From Lichenicola sp965198575 (GTDB lineage Bacteria; Pseudomonadota; Alphaproteobacteria; Acetobacterales; Acetobacteraceae): a stretch of DNA of 64,000 bases. A model generated the notes under the pieces. The model did not search any database. It worked only from the letters and a program-made list of their open reading frames with translations, and had not been told where the DNA came from. How positions within the stretch are numbered: position 1 is the stretch's first letter; the number at the start of each line of letters is the position of its first letter. The position numbers and the translations under genes are program-made. This document shows, piece after piece, positions 22,696 to 31,380 of this stretch. Location: the NCBI RefSeq assembly GCF_965198575.1, contig NZ_OZ240671.1, positions 3,162,001 through 3,226,000 on the forward strand. Direction: 5' to 3'.

Positions 22696-23987
22696 GCCGC
22701 CAGCCGCTCCGCGACCTCACCGAGCCGCGGGATATGCGTCACCGGGCCGAGTGCTGTCAGCGTCGGGTCGCCGCGGAACACCCGGGCGGCGGCGCGACGC
22801 ACGTCGTCCAGCGTCACCGCGTTGATCTTGGCAACGGTCTCCTGTGTCGGGATGATGCGGCCGAACACCTGCAGCTGGCGAGCAAGCTGCTCGCAGCGGC
22901 TGCCGGTGCTTTCCAGCGACATCAGCAGGCTCGACTTCAGCTGCGCACGCGCCCGGTCGAGCTCGTCCTGGCGCACGATGTCGGGGCCGGAGGACAGCTG
23001 CACCTTGCGCAGCTCCTCCAGGGTGACCGGCACCAGCTCCTTGGCCTCGTCCTCGCCGGTGCCGGCATAGATGCCGAACAGCCCGCCATCCAGGAACGGC
23101 GCGTTGAACGAGTAGATCGAATAGACCAGCCCGCGCTTCTCGCGGATCTCCTGGAACAGCCGCGAGGACATGCCGCCGCCGAGCAGCGTCGAGAGCAGCA
23201 GCGTGCCGTAATAGTCGCGATCGCCGTAGCCCACCGACGGGAAGCCCAGCACGACATGCACCTGGTCGAGCTCCTTCTGCCGGCGGAACTCGCCACCCTG
23301 GTAGCGGCCCGGCTCCGGCTTCTCCAGGGCAGCACTCGGCAGGTCGGCGAAATGCTGCTTCGCCAGCTCCACCACCTGCTCGTGATGCAGGTTGCCGGCG
23401 GCGGCGATCACCACGTTGCCGGTGGTGTAGTGGGCGCGCATGTAGTCGGTCAGGGTGTTGCGCTTCATCGCCTTGATCAGAGGCTCGGTGCCGAGCGTCG
23501 GGCGGCCCATCGGCTGCTCGGGGAACGCGGTTTCCTGGAAATGGTCGAACACGATGTCGTCCGGCGTGTCGTTCGCCTGGCCGATCTCCTGCAGGATCAC
23601 GCCGCGCTCGCGCTCCAGCTCCGAGGCCTCGAAGCTGCTATGGGTCAGGATGTCGCCGATGATGTCGGCGCCGAGGGCGAGGTCCTCCTTCAGCAGCTTG
23701 ACGTAATAGGCGGTCTGCTCGCGGGCGGTGTAAGCGTTGATGTGGCCCCCGACATTCTCGACCTCCTCGGCGATCTGTGCCGCCGACCGTCGCTCGGTGC
23801 CCTTGAACGCCATGTGCTCGAGGAAGTGCGAGACGCCGTTCTCGGTGGCCAGCTCGTTGCGCGTGCCGCTCGCCACATAGGCGCCGAGCGAGACGGTCTC
23901 GACCCGGTCCATCCGCTCCGTGACGATGGTCAGGCCGTTGGCGAGGCGTGTGGTGTTGATCAGGTCGGGGCTGCTGCTATCGGTCAT
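22692..23987 (-). CDS. M16 family zinc peptidase (mitochondrial processing peptidase-like)
   Basis: Zinc endopeptidase of the pitrilysin/MPP-beta family. The inverted zinc motif H54-F-L-E-H58 is complete, followed by the distal glutamate region NVGGHINAYTAREQTAYY. The glycine-rich LLGGGMSSRLFQEIREKRGLVYS loop in the C-terminal half is also canonical. Alphaproteobacterial members are single-chain relatives of the mitochondrial processing peptidase; natural substrates are unclear. 431 residues is normal. It lies 64 bases downstream of thrC and overlaps pmbA. Confidence 0.93.
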   Translation of the reverse strand: MTDSSSPDLINTTRLANGLTIVTERMDRVETVSLGAYVASGTRNELATENGVSHFLEHMAFKGTERRSAAQIAEEVENVGGHINAYTAREQTAYYVKLLKEDLALGADIIGDILTHSSFEASELERERGVILQEIGQANDTPDDIVFDHFQETAFPEQPMGRPTLGTEPLIKAMKRNTLTDYMRAHYTTGNVVIAAAGNLHHEQVVELAKQHFADLPSAALEKPEPGRYQGGEFRRQKELDQVHVVLGFPSVGYGDRDYYGTLLLSTLLGGGMSSRLFQEIREKRGLVYSIYSFNAPFLDGGLFGIYAGTGEDEAKELVPVTLEELRKVQLSSGPDIVRQDELDRARAQLKSSLLMSLESTGSRCEQLARQLQVFGRIIPTQETVAKINAVTLDDVRRAAARVFRGDPTLTALGPVTHIPRLGEVAERLAA

Positions 23988-24051
23988 CGGGTTCCTGGTG
24001 GCGCGCTCGGTGGCCGCGTCTGGGTGCCGGGCTGGAGAGGGATATGGGGGT

Positions 24052-25452
24052 TCAGGCGGCGTTCTTCAGCACCGCGCCGCGCACCGCATCCTCGACCGCA
24101 TCGAGACGGTTCGCCACCACGCGGTAGCGCTCCGGTCGCTGGTAGAGGTCGGCGAGGTGCTCGGGCAGGGGGGGCGTCAACCCGGTGGCGGCCCGGATGG
24201 CGTCCGGGAACTTGGCCGGATGCGCGGTCGCCATCGCCACCATGGGAACGCCGGGGATGCGGGCGGCGCGAGCGGCGGAGATGCCGATCGCGGTGTGCGG
24301 GTCGGCCAGGTAGCCCGCCTGGTCATGCAGGCGGCGGATCTCGGCCGAGGTCGCGGCATCGTCCAGGGTCAGGCCGTGGAACAGTGAGGTCGCATCCCGC
24401 CAGACCGCGTCCGGCACCGCCATCCGGCCCTCGCGGCGGAAGCCGGTCATGAGGGCGGCGGTGGCAGTCGCGTCCCGGCCCAGCAGCTCGAACAGCAGCC
24501 GCTCGAAGTTGGAGCTGACCTGGATGTCCATGCTGGGCGACAGGCTCGGCGTCACCCCGCGCACGCTCATGTCGTTGGCGCCGAGGAAGCGCGACAGGAT
24601 GTCGTTGTGGTTGGAGCCGACGGCGAGCCGCACGATCGGCAGTCCCATCCGGCGCGCGGCCCAGGCCGCCAGCACGTTGCCGAAATTGCCTGTGGGCACT
24701 GCGAACGCCACCTCCCTGTCGGGAGCACCCAGCGCCAGAGCGGACGCCACGTAGTAGGGGATCTGTGCGGCGACCCGGGCCCAGTTGATCGAGTTCACCG
24801 CACTCAGCTGCATGTCGTCGCGGAACGGGGCGTCGGCGAACATCGCCTTCACCAGGTCCTGGCAGTCATCGAAGGTGCCCTCGACGGCCAGGTTGGCGAT
24901 GTTGGGCGAGAGCACGGTGGTCATCTGCCGGCGCTGCACCTCGCTGGTGCGGCCGAGCGGATGCAGGATCACCACCTCCAGGCGCTCGCGGTCGCGGCAG
25001 GCCTCGATCGCCGCCGAGCCGGTATCGCCGGAGGTGGCGCCGACGATGGTGACGCGGCGGTCCTGCTGGCGCAGCACGTGGTCGAACAGCCGGCCGAGCA
25101 GCTGCATCGCCAGGTCCTTGAAGGCCAGCGTCGGGCCGTGGAACAGCTCCTGGGTGAACAGCTCGTGGTCGAGCTGCACCAGCGGAACGATCGCCGGGTG
25201 CGCGAAGCCTGCGTAGGCTGCCTGGCACATCTCCCGCAGCGTCTCGAAATCGATCGCGCCGGCGGTGAACGGTGCCATCACCCGGGCTGCCAGCTCCGGG
25301 TAGGTCAGGCCGCGCATCGCCCGCCAGTCGGAAGCGGAGAACTCGGGCCACTGCTCCGGCATGTAGAGGCCGCCATCTTCGGCCAGCCCCGCAAGCAGGA
25401 CGCCGGAGAAGTCGCGGATCGGGGCCTGGCCCCTGGTTGAGACATAACGCAT
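24052..25452 (-). CDS. thrC: Threonine synthase
   Basis: PLP-dependent enzyme converting O-phosphohomoserine to threonine, the last step of threonine synthesis. The PLP lysine is K112 in LAFKDLAMQ; the phosphate-binding loop ATSGDTGSAA and the N-terminal MRYVSTRGQAP..DF are characteristic of the long (class with N-terminal extension) threonine synthases. 466 residues fit. The start at MRYVSTRG matches family N-termini; an ATG four codons upstream (25464) is also possible. It heads a minus-strand run thrC-M16-pmbA, a pairing common in alphaproteobacteria. Confidence 0.96.
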   Translation of the reverse strand: MRYVSTRGQAPIRDFSGVLLAGLAEDGGLYMPEQWPEFSASDWRAMRGLTYPELAARVMAPFTAGAIDFETLREMCQAAYAGFAHPAIVPLVQLDHELFTQELFHGPTLAFKDLAMQLLGRLFDHVLRQQDRRVTIVGATSGDTGSAAIEACRDRERLEVVILHPLGRTSEVQRRQMTTVLSPNIANLAVEGTFDDCQDLVKAMFADAPFRDDMQLSAVNSINWARVAAQIPYYVASALALGAPDREVAFAVPTGNFGNVLAAWAARRMGLPIVRLAVGSNHNDILSRFLGANDMSVRGVTPSLSPSMDIQVSSNFERLLFELLGRDATATAALMTGFRREGRMAVPDAVWRDATSLFHGLTLDDAATSAEIRRLHDQAGYLADPHTAIGISAARAARIPGVPMVAMATAHPAKFPDAIRAATGLTPPLPEHLADLYQRPERYRVVANRLDAVEDAVRGAVLKNAA

Positions 25453-25513
25453 GGCCCCGATCATAGGCAGGGTCCAGGTCGGCGCGAAGGGGCGGGGGCT
25501 CGCCGGCACCGGT

Positions 25514-26836
25514 TCATGGCGGAACCCGCGGAGTGGCGTCCGGACGCGCCGGGCCCTTTGCTGCCGCTGGAGCAGGACCGGGCGCGGGTGCCGCCGCCAC
25601 CTTGCCGGCCTGCGTTGCCGCCGCCGCCAACTCCACCGGCTTCAGCGAATACAACCCCACCGGGAATTGGACCTGACTATGGCCGTGATGGAAGGTGGCC
25701 GCGCGATCGAGTTGCGGCACCGGCACGGTCAGCACGCCACCCGATCCCAGGGACGATCCGCCGGCCCAGTGCAGCCGGGGATCGTGCAGCAGCAGCCCGA
25801 GCTGGCGCGCCGGCGACAGGGTGAGGATGCTGTCGGTTTCGAGGTCGTTCAGGTAGAGCGTGCCGTCCGCGGCGATCGCCATGCCGCCGAGCGCCGGGGT
25901 GTCGTACCAGAACGCCATCCCGTTGGAGAGCGATCGCGGCGAGGCCTGTGGGTCGTCCAGCAACGCCGTGGCGATGCGTGACATCGGACCGCAAAACGGC
26001 TGCACATAGAGATAACGTCCATCCGGGGTGACCTCGAGCAGGCTGCCGAGGTTCATCGCGGGCTTGCCGTCCGGACCCTTCAGCATTTCGCCATCCACCG
26101 TGACCGGGCGCTGGCCGGTCAGCGCCGGATCATGGTCGAGCACACGGCGGAAGCTGCCGGCTGCGAGATCGACGACGATCAGGCCGGGCGCTCCGGCATC
26201 GGTCACATAGGCATGTCCGCCATTGAAGCGGATGTCTGCGAGCACGCTCTTCGGCCGCAGCATGTCGGCGGAAAGCGTGAGCACCCGGGTGACCTGGCCG
26301 GAGCCGAGATCGATCCGGATCAGCCGGCTGGCGTCCGGCAGCGCCGACTTGCCGAACCCGGGCGAGCCGGTATCGACCGCCCACAGCGCACCATCCGGCG
26401 ACAGACGGATCGCGGTCAGTCCGACAAACGCCGGGGCGGCCGGCTGCGCGCCACCCGGGGCGTGATCGGATGGTCCGGCCGGGGTCGGAGCGGTGACCGG
26501 GGCCCGGTTCCAGCCGGCATCCGGATAGGGTGTCAGGGTGCCATCGGCGGCGAGTTGTGCCAGTTGCGGGCCGGAGCTGTTGGCCAGCCGCGGCATGACC
26601 ACGAACGTGCGACCATCCGGCGCGACGACCACGCCGCTCCAGACCAGCTGCCGGGATTGCGCCCGCTCGGTCAGCGCATCCGCCGGAACCACGGTCGCAG
26701 GCCCAGTGGCCGACGCATTGGCCGGTGGCGACACCGGCGGCGTGGTGCTTGCCCGGGCCGAAGCGTGGATGCAGCCGATCAGGATCGCCGGCAGCAGCAG
26801 GCAGCGAAGCAGGATGCTGACGGGAACGTGAGGCAA
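25514..26836 (-). CDS. Exported yellow/MRJP-like (L-dopachrome tautomerase-related) protein
   Basis: Exported beta-propeller of the major royal jelly/yellow family, found sporadically in bacteria; enzymatic role unproven. Landmarks are SRQLVWSGVVVAPDGRTFVVMPR, LTPYPDAGWN, LWAVDTGSPG, ADIRFNGGHAYVTDAG, DGRYLYVQPFCGPMSRI and LYLNDLETDSI, spaced as propeller blades. A signal peptide, LPHVPVSILLRCLLLPAILIGCIHASARA, begins at a TTG (26836), used here as start. Upstream in-frame ATGs (for example 26935) would place the signal about 30 residues inside. An Ala/Pro-rich low-complexity tail closes the protein. Start is therefore the weak point of this call. Confidence 0.72.
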   Translation of the reverse strand: MPHVPVSILLRCLLLPAILIGCIHASARASTTPPVSPPANASATGPATVVPADALTERAQSRQLVWSGVVVAPDGRTFVVMPRLANSSGPQLAQLAADGTLTPYPDAGWNRAPVTAPTPAGPSDHAPGGAQPAAPAFVGLTAIRLSPDGALWAVDTGSPGFGKSALPDASRLIRIDLGSGQVTRVLTLSADMLRPKSVLADIRFNGGHAYVTDAGAPGLIVVDLAAGSFRRVLDHDPALTGQRPVTVDGEMLKGPDGKPAMNLGSLLEVTPDGRYLYVQPFCGPMSRIATALLDDPQASPRSLSNGMAFWYDTPALGGMAIAADGTLYLNDLETDSILTLSPARQLGLLLHDPRLHWAGGSSLGSGGVLTVPVPQLDRAATFHHGHSQVQFPVGLYSLKPVELAAAATQAGKVAAAPAPGPAPAAAKGPARPDATPRVPP

Positions 26837-26883
26837 CCGCGCAAATTGCCCAGGACTTGATGCAGCAATCGGTTCAACTGAAG

Positions 26884-26920
26884 TCAGCGAGCGCAGCGAG
26901 ATGGCACGGGTTATCCTCCT
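26884..26920 (-). promoter_or_regulatory. Perfect AGGAGG followed by a 7-codon mini-ORF
   Basis: AGGAGG (26915-26920) is followed 7 bases later by GTG (26907) opening a mini-ORF MPSRCAR that stops at 26884. It is 48 bases upstream of the TTG taken as start of the MRJP-like gene and in another frame. It may be a regulatory leader peptide or coincidence. Confidence 0.25.
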
Positions 26921-27067
26921 CACAGGTATGATCATGACCTTCGCGATCGGGACGGTTGCGGCAACGGAAGCCGGAGTGATCATGCCGATGCCCGCATCGT
27001 TCGTCACTGCCACGAACTAGGAACCGGTACGGCACCTGGGTTATCGCGCCCCCAGGTTGCCGCTTCG

Positions 27068-28561
27068 TTAACGCTCAAGGTAACGATCCCGCAGGTAGGC
27101 CTGGTAGATCGCAGCGTCGAGTTCCCGGCCGGTCGCCTCGGACACGATCCGGGCGGTGGTCGAGACGCTCGCCTTTCGATGCACATTCAGCCTCAACCAC
27201 TCCAGCAAGACCGAAAAGTCGCCGGTCGCCAGGCGGGGATCGAGCCGAGGCTCTGATCGTGTCGCAGCTGCGAACAGTTGGGCCGCGGTCATCGCACCGA
27301 GGGTGTAGGTCGGGAAGTAGCCCCAGGCGCCGCCCGGCCAGTGAATGTCCTGCAGGCAGCCTCGTCGATCGTCCGGCACGTCAATGCCGATCAGCGCGCG
27401 CAGTCCGTCATTGAATGCAGCAGGCAGATCCGCGAGTGCCAGGTCACCGGCGATCAGCGACTTCTCGAGCTGGTAGCGCAGCAGCACGTGCGCCGGGTAA
27501 GTCACCTCGTCGGCATCGACCCGGATCAGACCCGGGCGCACCCGCCGGTAATGGCGGCCAAGATTTTCCGGCGACCACGCGGCGTTGTCGCCGAACGTCT
27601 GCCGGAGCAGCGGCGCCAGATACGAGAGAAACGCGTCGCCACGGCAGGCCTGCATCTCGATCAGCAGCGACTGGCTTTCGTGCAGCGTCATGCCGCGCGC
27701 CTGGCCGACCGGCTGGCTGAGCCACTCGCGGGGGCGGCCCTGCTCATAGAGCGCATGCCCGGTCTCATGCAGCACGCCCATCAGCGCACCTGAGAAATCG
27801 CTCTCGTCGTACCGCGTGGTGATCCGGACGTCGTCGGTGGCGCCGCCGCAGAACGGGTGCGTGCTGGTATCGAGACGCCCGCGGCTCTCGTCGAAGCCGG
27901 CCGCGCGCATCAGCTGGCCGGCAAGCTCGCGTTGCAACGCCACCGGGAACGGACCGGGCAGGGGCAATGGCGGCGGCAGCCGCGCCTGGTGCTCCAGCAC
28001 CTCCGCCAGCAGCGCCGGCAACCCCTCCTGCAGGCGGGCAAAGATCGGGTCGATGAAGGCCTGGGTGGTGCCGGGGTCGTACTGGTCGAGCAGCGCGTCG
28101 TACGGCGACAACCCCAGCGCGGCGCCTTTCGCACGCCCGACCTCGCGCTGGGTCTCCAGCACCTCCGTGAGCAACGGCAGCAGCCCGGCGAAGTCGTTCT
28201 CCGCCCGCGCCTGCCGCCATGCGACCTCGCAGGTGGTGGCCGCGCGCGAGGCCGCCTCGACGAGATCGCCCGGCACCGCCACGGCATGCGCATGCTGGCG
28301 TCGCATCTCGCGCAGGTTGGCAGCCTGCCACGTATCCAGCGCGCCCGCGTCGTCACGTTCGGCGCGGTCGAGCAGCTCGTCGGTCTCGCTGTCGGTCAGC
28401 AGCTCGTGGCGGATCACCGACAGGGTGGCGATCTGCTCGCCCCGCTCGGTCGCCGCACCCAGCGGCATGATCGCCTCCTTGTCCCAGCCGAGAATGCCGA
28501 GCGCGCCATCCAGACGGCTGAGCCTGGCGAAACGTCGTTCCAGCGCGTGATAGGCCTGCAT
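27068..28561 (-). CDS. Carboxypeptidase M32 (Taq family)
   Basis: Zinc metallocarboxypeptidase releasing C-terminal residues from peptides, cytosolic. The zinc motif H265-E-T-G-H269 is present, preceded by the family HPFCGG..DDVRITTRY block (about 235-251); ESQSLLIEMQ and IRVDADEVTYPAHVLLRYQLEK follow as expected. The N-terminal GILGWDKEAIMP is typical. The ATG at 28561 has CAGGAG upstream and gives 497 residues, the family norm; a longer frame (to 28897) is rejected as unsupported. Divergent from the TPR/GT9-like gene. Confidence 0.95.
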   Translation of the reverse strand: MQAYHALERRFARLSRLDGALGILGWDKEAIMPLGAATERGEQIATLSVIRHELLTDSETDELLDRAERDDAGALDTWQAANLREMRRQHAHAVAVPGDLVEAASRAATTCEVAWRQARAENDFAGLLPLLTEVLETQREVGRAKGAALGLSPYDALLDQYDPGTTQAFIDPIFARLQEGLPALLAEVLEHQARLPPPLPLPGPFPVALQRELAGQLMRAAGFDESRGRLDTSTHPFCGGATDDVRITTRYDESDFSGALMGVLHETGHALYEQGRPREWLSQPVGQARGMTLHESQSLLIEMQACRGDAFLSYLAPLLRQTFGDNAAWSPENLGRHYRRVRPGLIRVDADEVTYPAHVLLRYQLEKSLIAGDLALADLPAAFNDGLRALIGIDVPDDRRGCLQDIHWPGGAWGYFPTYTLGAMTAAQLFAAATRSEPRLDPRLATGDFSVLLEWLRLNVHRKASVSTTARIVSEATGRELDAAIYQAYLRDRYLER

Positions 28562-28743
28562 CCGCCACTCCTGCTGCGTTTTCTGGGCACGTTTTTTGGC
28601 ACGTTCTCTTGCAATCGGTGCGCAGACCGTTCCCGGCATAGCGACAGGCCAGGCCCAGGGAAACCCGGACGCCGCGGAAATTGCCACCGGCTTCGACCCG
28701 CCCGCTTCGACCCGAGCTGGCGGTTCGGCTAGAACCGGCATCG

Positions 28744-30627
28744 ATGTCGAGACATGAACCCGGACCAGCAGCCGCCCCGAGCAGCCGACGCGACGCACGA
28801 CGCCGGGCCACGCAGGCGGACGCGCTCGCGACCGAGGCCCTGCAGCAGCACCGTCTCGGCATGCTGACCGAGGCGGAGATCCTGTATCGCGAGGCACTGT
28901 CGGTGCAGCCCGATCACGCCGACAGCCTGCACGGCATGGGGGTGCTGGCCCGGATCGGCGGCCGCAGCGACCTCGGCGTCGCCTTCATCGGTCGTGCGGT
29001 GCGCGCCCGGCCGGAGGTCGCCCACTATTATATCGATCTCGGACAGGCGCTGGCAGAGCTCGGGCATGCCGAGGAGGCGCGGGCGGCGCTGCAGGTGGCG
29101 GTCCTGCGCGAACCCGACGATCCGCGGGCGCATGTCGCCCTGGCCACCACGCTGGAACGGCTCGGTCGCTTCGACGAGGCGATCGCGAGCCGGCGCACCG
29201 CCACCAGCCTGGCGCCCGACGATGCGCAATCCTGGCATCAGCTCGGCGCCCTGCTCGGGCGGCTCGGACGGCTTGCGGAGGCAGAGGCGGCGTTCCGCAG
29301 GACAGTGGCGCTGCTTCCGGAGGATGCCGGCGCGCTGGCCAATCTCGGCGGGCTGCTGTTCGAGCGTCACCAGCTCGACGAGGCCGGCACGCTGCTGCGC
29401 CAGGCTGCGGCGACGGGAACGCCGAGCCCGGCCACGCTGAGCAATCTCGGGTTGGTATTGATGGCGCAGGGCGACGTGGTCGAGGCCGAGCGTCAACTCG
29501 GCCGCGCGGCGGAACTGGCGCCGGCTGAGGACGCCATCCTGGTCAATCGCGGCAGCGTGCTGACCGATCTCGGGCGCCATGCCGAGGCGGAGGCCTGCTT
29601 CCGGACGGTCGAGACGCGCGCACCCGCTGGTTCCGATCACGCGGCACGCGCGCGTTTCAACCGGGCAACGGTGTTGCTGGCGACCGCCGACCTGCGCGGT
29701 CGCGGGCCCGATGACACGGCGCGGCTGCAGGAAGGCTGGGCGTTGTTCGAGGCGCGGCGATCGCTGGTGTCGGCAGCCGCGCCGGCCTCGGCACGGCAGC
29801 TTCCGGAGTGGGACGGTCATACGCCGGCGGATGGCGCCGCGCTGCTGCTGCATGCCGAGCAGGGCCTGGGCGACGCGATCCAGTTCCTGCGCTACGTGCC
29901 GCTTGCCGCGCGCCTCGGACCGGTCGTGCTGGCACTGCCGGCGCCGTTGCTCGGGCTGGCGCGACACTTCGCCGACCCGCACTGCCGGGTGGTGCCGTTG
30001 GACGATCCCGCGATCGGCAGCTGCGGTGCCCGTGCCAGCCTGCTCAGCCTGCCGCACCTGCTGCACGCGCCGGCGCCACCGCCATTCGTGCCCTACCTCA
30101 GCGCATCGGACGAGCCGGCCTTGCGGGAATTCGTCGGATCGCTGCCGGGACTGAGGGTCGGTCTCGCCTGGGCCGGCAGCCCGACCTATCGGTTCGATCG
30201 CCGCCGGTCGATGCGGCTGGCCGACCTGGCGCCGCTGGCCGGGGTCGCCGGCGTCAGCCTGGTCTCGTTGCAGCAGGGTGCGGCCGCATCCGATGTGGCG
30301 CCGGACGGAATGCGCCTGGTCGTGCCGCCGGCGCCGCTGTCCGATCTCGCCACGACTGCGGCGCTCATTGCCGAGCTCGACCTGGTGGTGAGCGTCGATA
30401 CCGCGATCGCGCACCTCGCCGGAGCGCTCGGTCGTCCGGTCTGGCTGCTCAACCGCTTCGGCGGCGACTGGCGCTGGCAGGAGGGCGGCACCGGCCCGGA
30501 CGGGCACAGCCTGTGGTATCCGTCCCTGCGCCAGTTCCGCCAGGCCGAACCGCTGCCACCAGACCAGGCCTGGCTCGATCCGGTGGCGCGCCTGGCCTCG
30601 GCACTGGCCGATCGGGCGCGCCAGTAG
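28744..30627 (+). CDS. TPR-repeat protein with GT9-like C-terminal domain
   Basis: 627-residue protein. Residues about 20-300 are tetratricopeptide repeats (recurring ...HYYIDLGQALAELGHAEEARAAL... units). The C-terminal part has a heptosyltransferase/GT9-like fold: LLLHAEQGLGDAIQFLRYVPL, LRVGLAWAGSPTYRFDRRRSM, then LIAELDLVVSVDTAIAHLAGALGRPVWLL and WYPSLRQFRQ. This TPR-GT9 combination is frequent in Acetobacteraceae and rhizobia and is presumed to modify surface or protein glycans; the acceptor is unknown. The ATG at 28744 (MSRHEPG) is chosen over an in-frame upstream start at 28681. It shares an architecture theme with the TPR/GT41 gene 17 kb upstream. Confidence 0.82.
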   Translation: MSRHEPGPAAAPSSRRDARRRATQADALATEALQQHRLGMLTEAEILYREALSVQPDHADSLHGMGVLARIGGRSDLGVAFIGRAVRARPEVAHYYIDLGQALAELGHAEEARAALQVAVLREPDDPRAHVALATTLERLGRFDEAIASRRTATSLAPDDAQSWHQLGALLGRLGRLAEAEAAFRRTVALLPEDAGALANLGGLLFERHQLDEAGTLLRQAAATGTPSPATLSNLGLVLMAQGDVVEAERQLGRAAELAPAEDAILVNRGSVLTDLGRHAEAEACFRTVETRAPAGSDHAARARFNRATVLLATADLRGRGPDDTARLQEGWALFEARRSLVSAAAPASARQLPEWDGHTPADGAALLLHAEQGLGDAIQFLRYVPLAARLGPVVLALPAPLLGLARHFADPHCRVVPLDDPAIGSCGARASLLSLPHLLHAPAPPPFVPYLSASDEPALREFVGSLPGLRVGLAWAGSPTYRFDRRRSMRLADLAPLAGVAGVSLVSLQQGAAASDVAPDGMRLVVPPAPLSDLATTAALIAELDLVVSVDTAIAHLAGALGRPVWLLNRFGGDWRWQEGGTGPDGHSLWYPSLRQFRQAEPLPPDQAWLDPVARLASALADRARQ

Positions 30628-30636
30628 CCCTGGCGC

Positions 30637-31104
30637 TCAGGCCCGGCGTGCGATCACGCCGCGGCCGGTATGGATCCGCATCTCGCCGCCATCGGTCTGC
30701 AGGTAGGGCGCGTCGAAGCCGGCCTGCACCAGCGCCTTCATGGCCACACCGACAAAGTCGCGCTCGGCGTGCGGAACGGCGATCACCATGCGGCCGTGAT
30801 CGTCGAGCGAGCGCACGGCCTGGTTGATGATGCGGCCGATGGTGACCAGCGTCGCATGCGGCACCAGGACGATGTCGGCGGACCGGGTCTCGGTGTGGGC
30901 GTCGGGCAGACGTGCCTCGGCACGGCGGCATTCGGTATGGATCAGGGCGGACAGGGTATCGGCGGGGTAGCAGCCGAGCACCAGGACGCGCATCCCCTCC
31001 AGGTCGGACGTCTCGCCGACGAGTGCGACCGAGCTCGACCGGGATTGCAGGATCGTGCGGGCATATCGCGTGCGACGATCACGAAGTGACTCACTCATTG
31101 CCAT
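30637..31104 (-). CDS. Small Rossmann-like (methyltransferase-like) protein, function unknown
   Basis: 155-residue protein with alternating strands and helices resembling a reduced class I methyltransferase: MRVLVLGCYPADTL, ADIVLVPHATLVTIGRIINQAVRSLDDHGRMVIAVPH, then MKALVQAGF. The SAM-binding glycine-rich loop is degenerate, so enzymatic activity is doubtful. The start at ATG 31104 is supported by GGAG about 8 bases upstream (ATG 31098 is the alternative). It converges with the TPR/GT9-like gene, 9 bases apart. Confidence 0.55.
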   Translation of the reverse strand: MAMSESLRDRRTRYARTILQSRSSSVALVGETSDLEGMRVLVLGCYPADTLSALIHTECRRAEARLPDAHTETRSADIVLVPHATLVTIGRIINQAVRSLDDHGRMVIAVPHAERDFVGVAMKALVQAGFDAPYLQTDGGEMRIHTGRGVIARRA

Positions 31105-31380
31105 CAGTCTCCACCGGGGCATGAACGCTTCCGGATGACCACACAGTGCGGCGGACGCGCGTAAAGGATCGATACGCATTGCGGGGCAGCCAAATAAATC
31201 ATGTGTAAATACAGCCACAGCCGTCGTCGTTTATGCCGGGTTTATGCAATCCCGCCAGATCCGTATCGCGGCTTTACCCGGGTCGCTGGCCTAACTCCGC
31301 CAGCAGGACTGCGCCGGCCCGCCTGAATCATGACGGGTCGCACCCGCACGTCCATGCCGACAGAGTTTGGGTGGCGACAC

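Noticed and set aside
22734..24452. A 572-codon plus-strand frame opposite the M16 peptidase
   Set aside because: Antisense shadow from GC-rich codon bias; composition is Arg/Gly-rich with no domain, and the opposite strand has a clear zinc peptidase.
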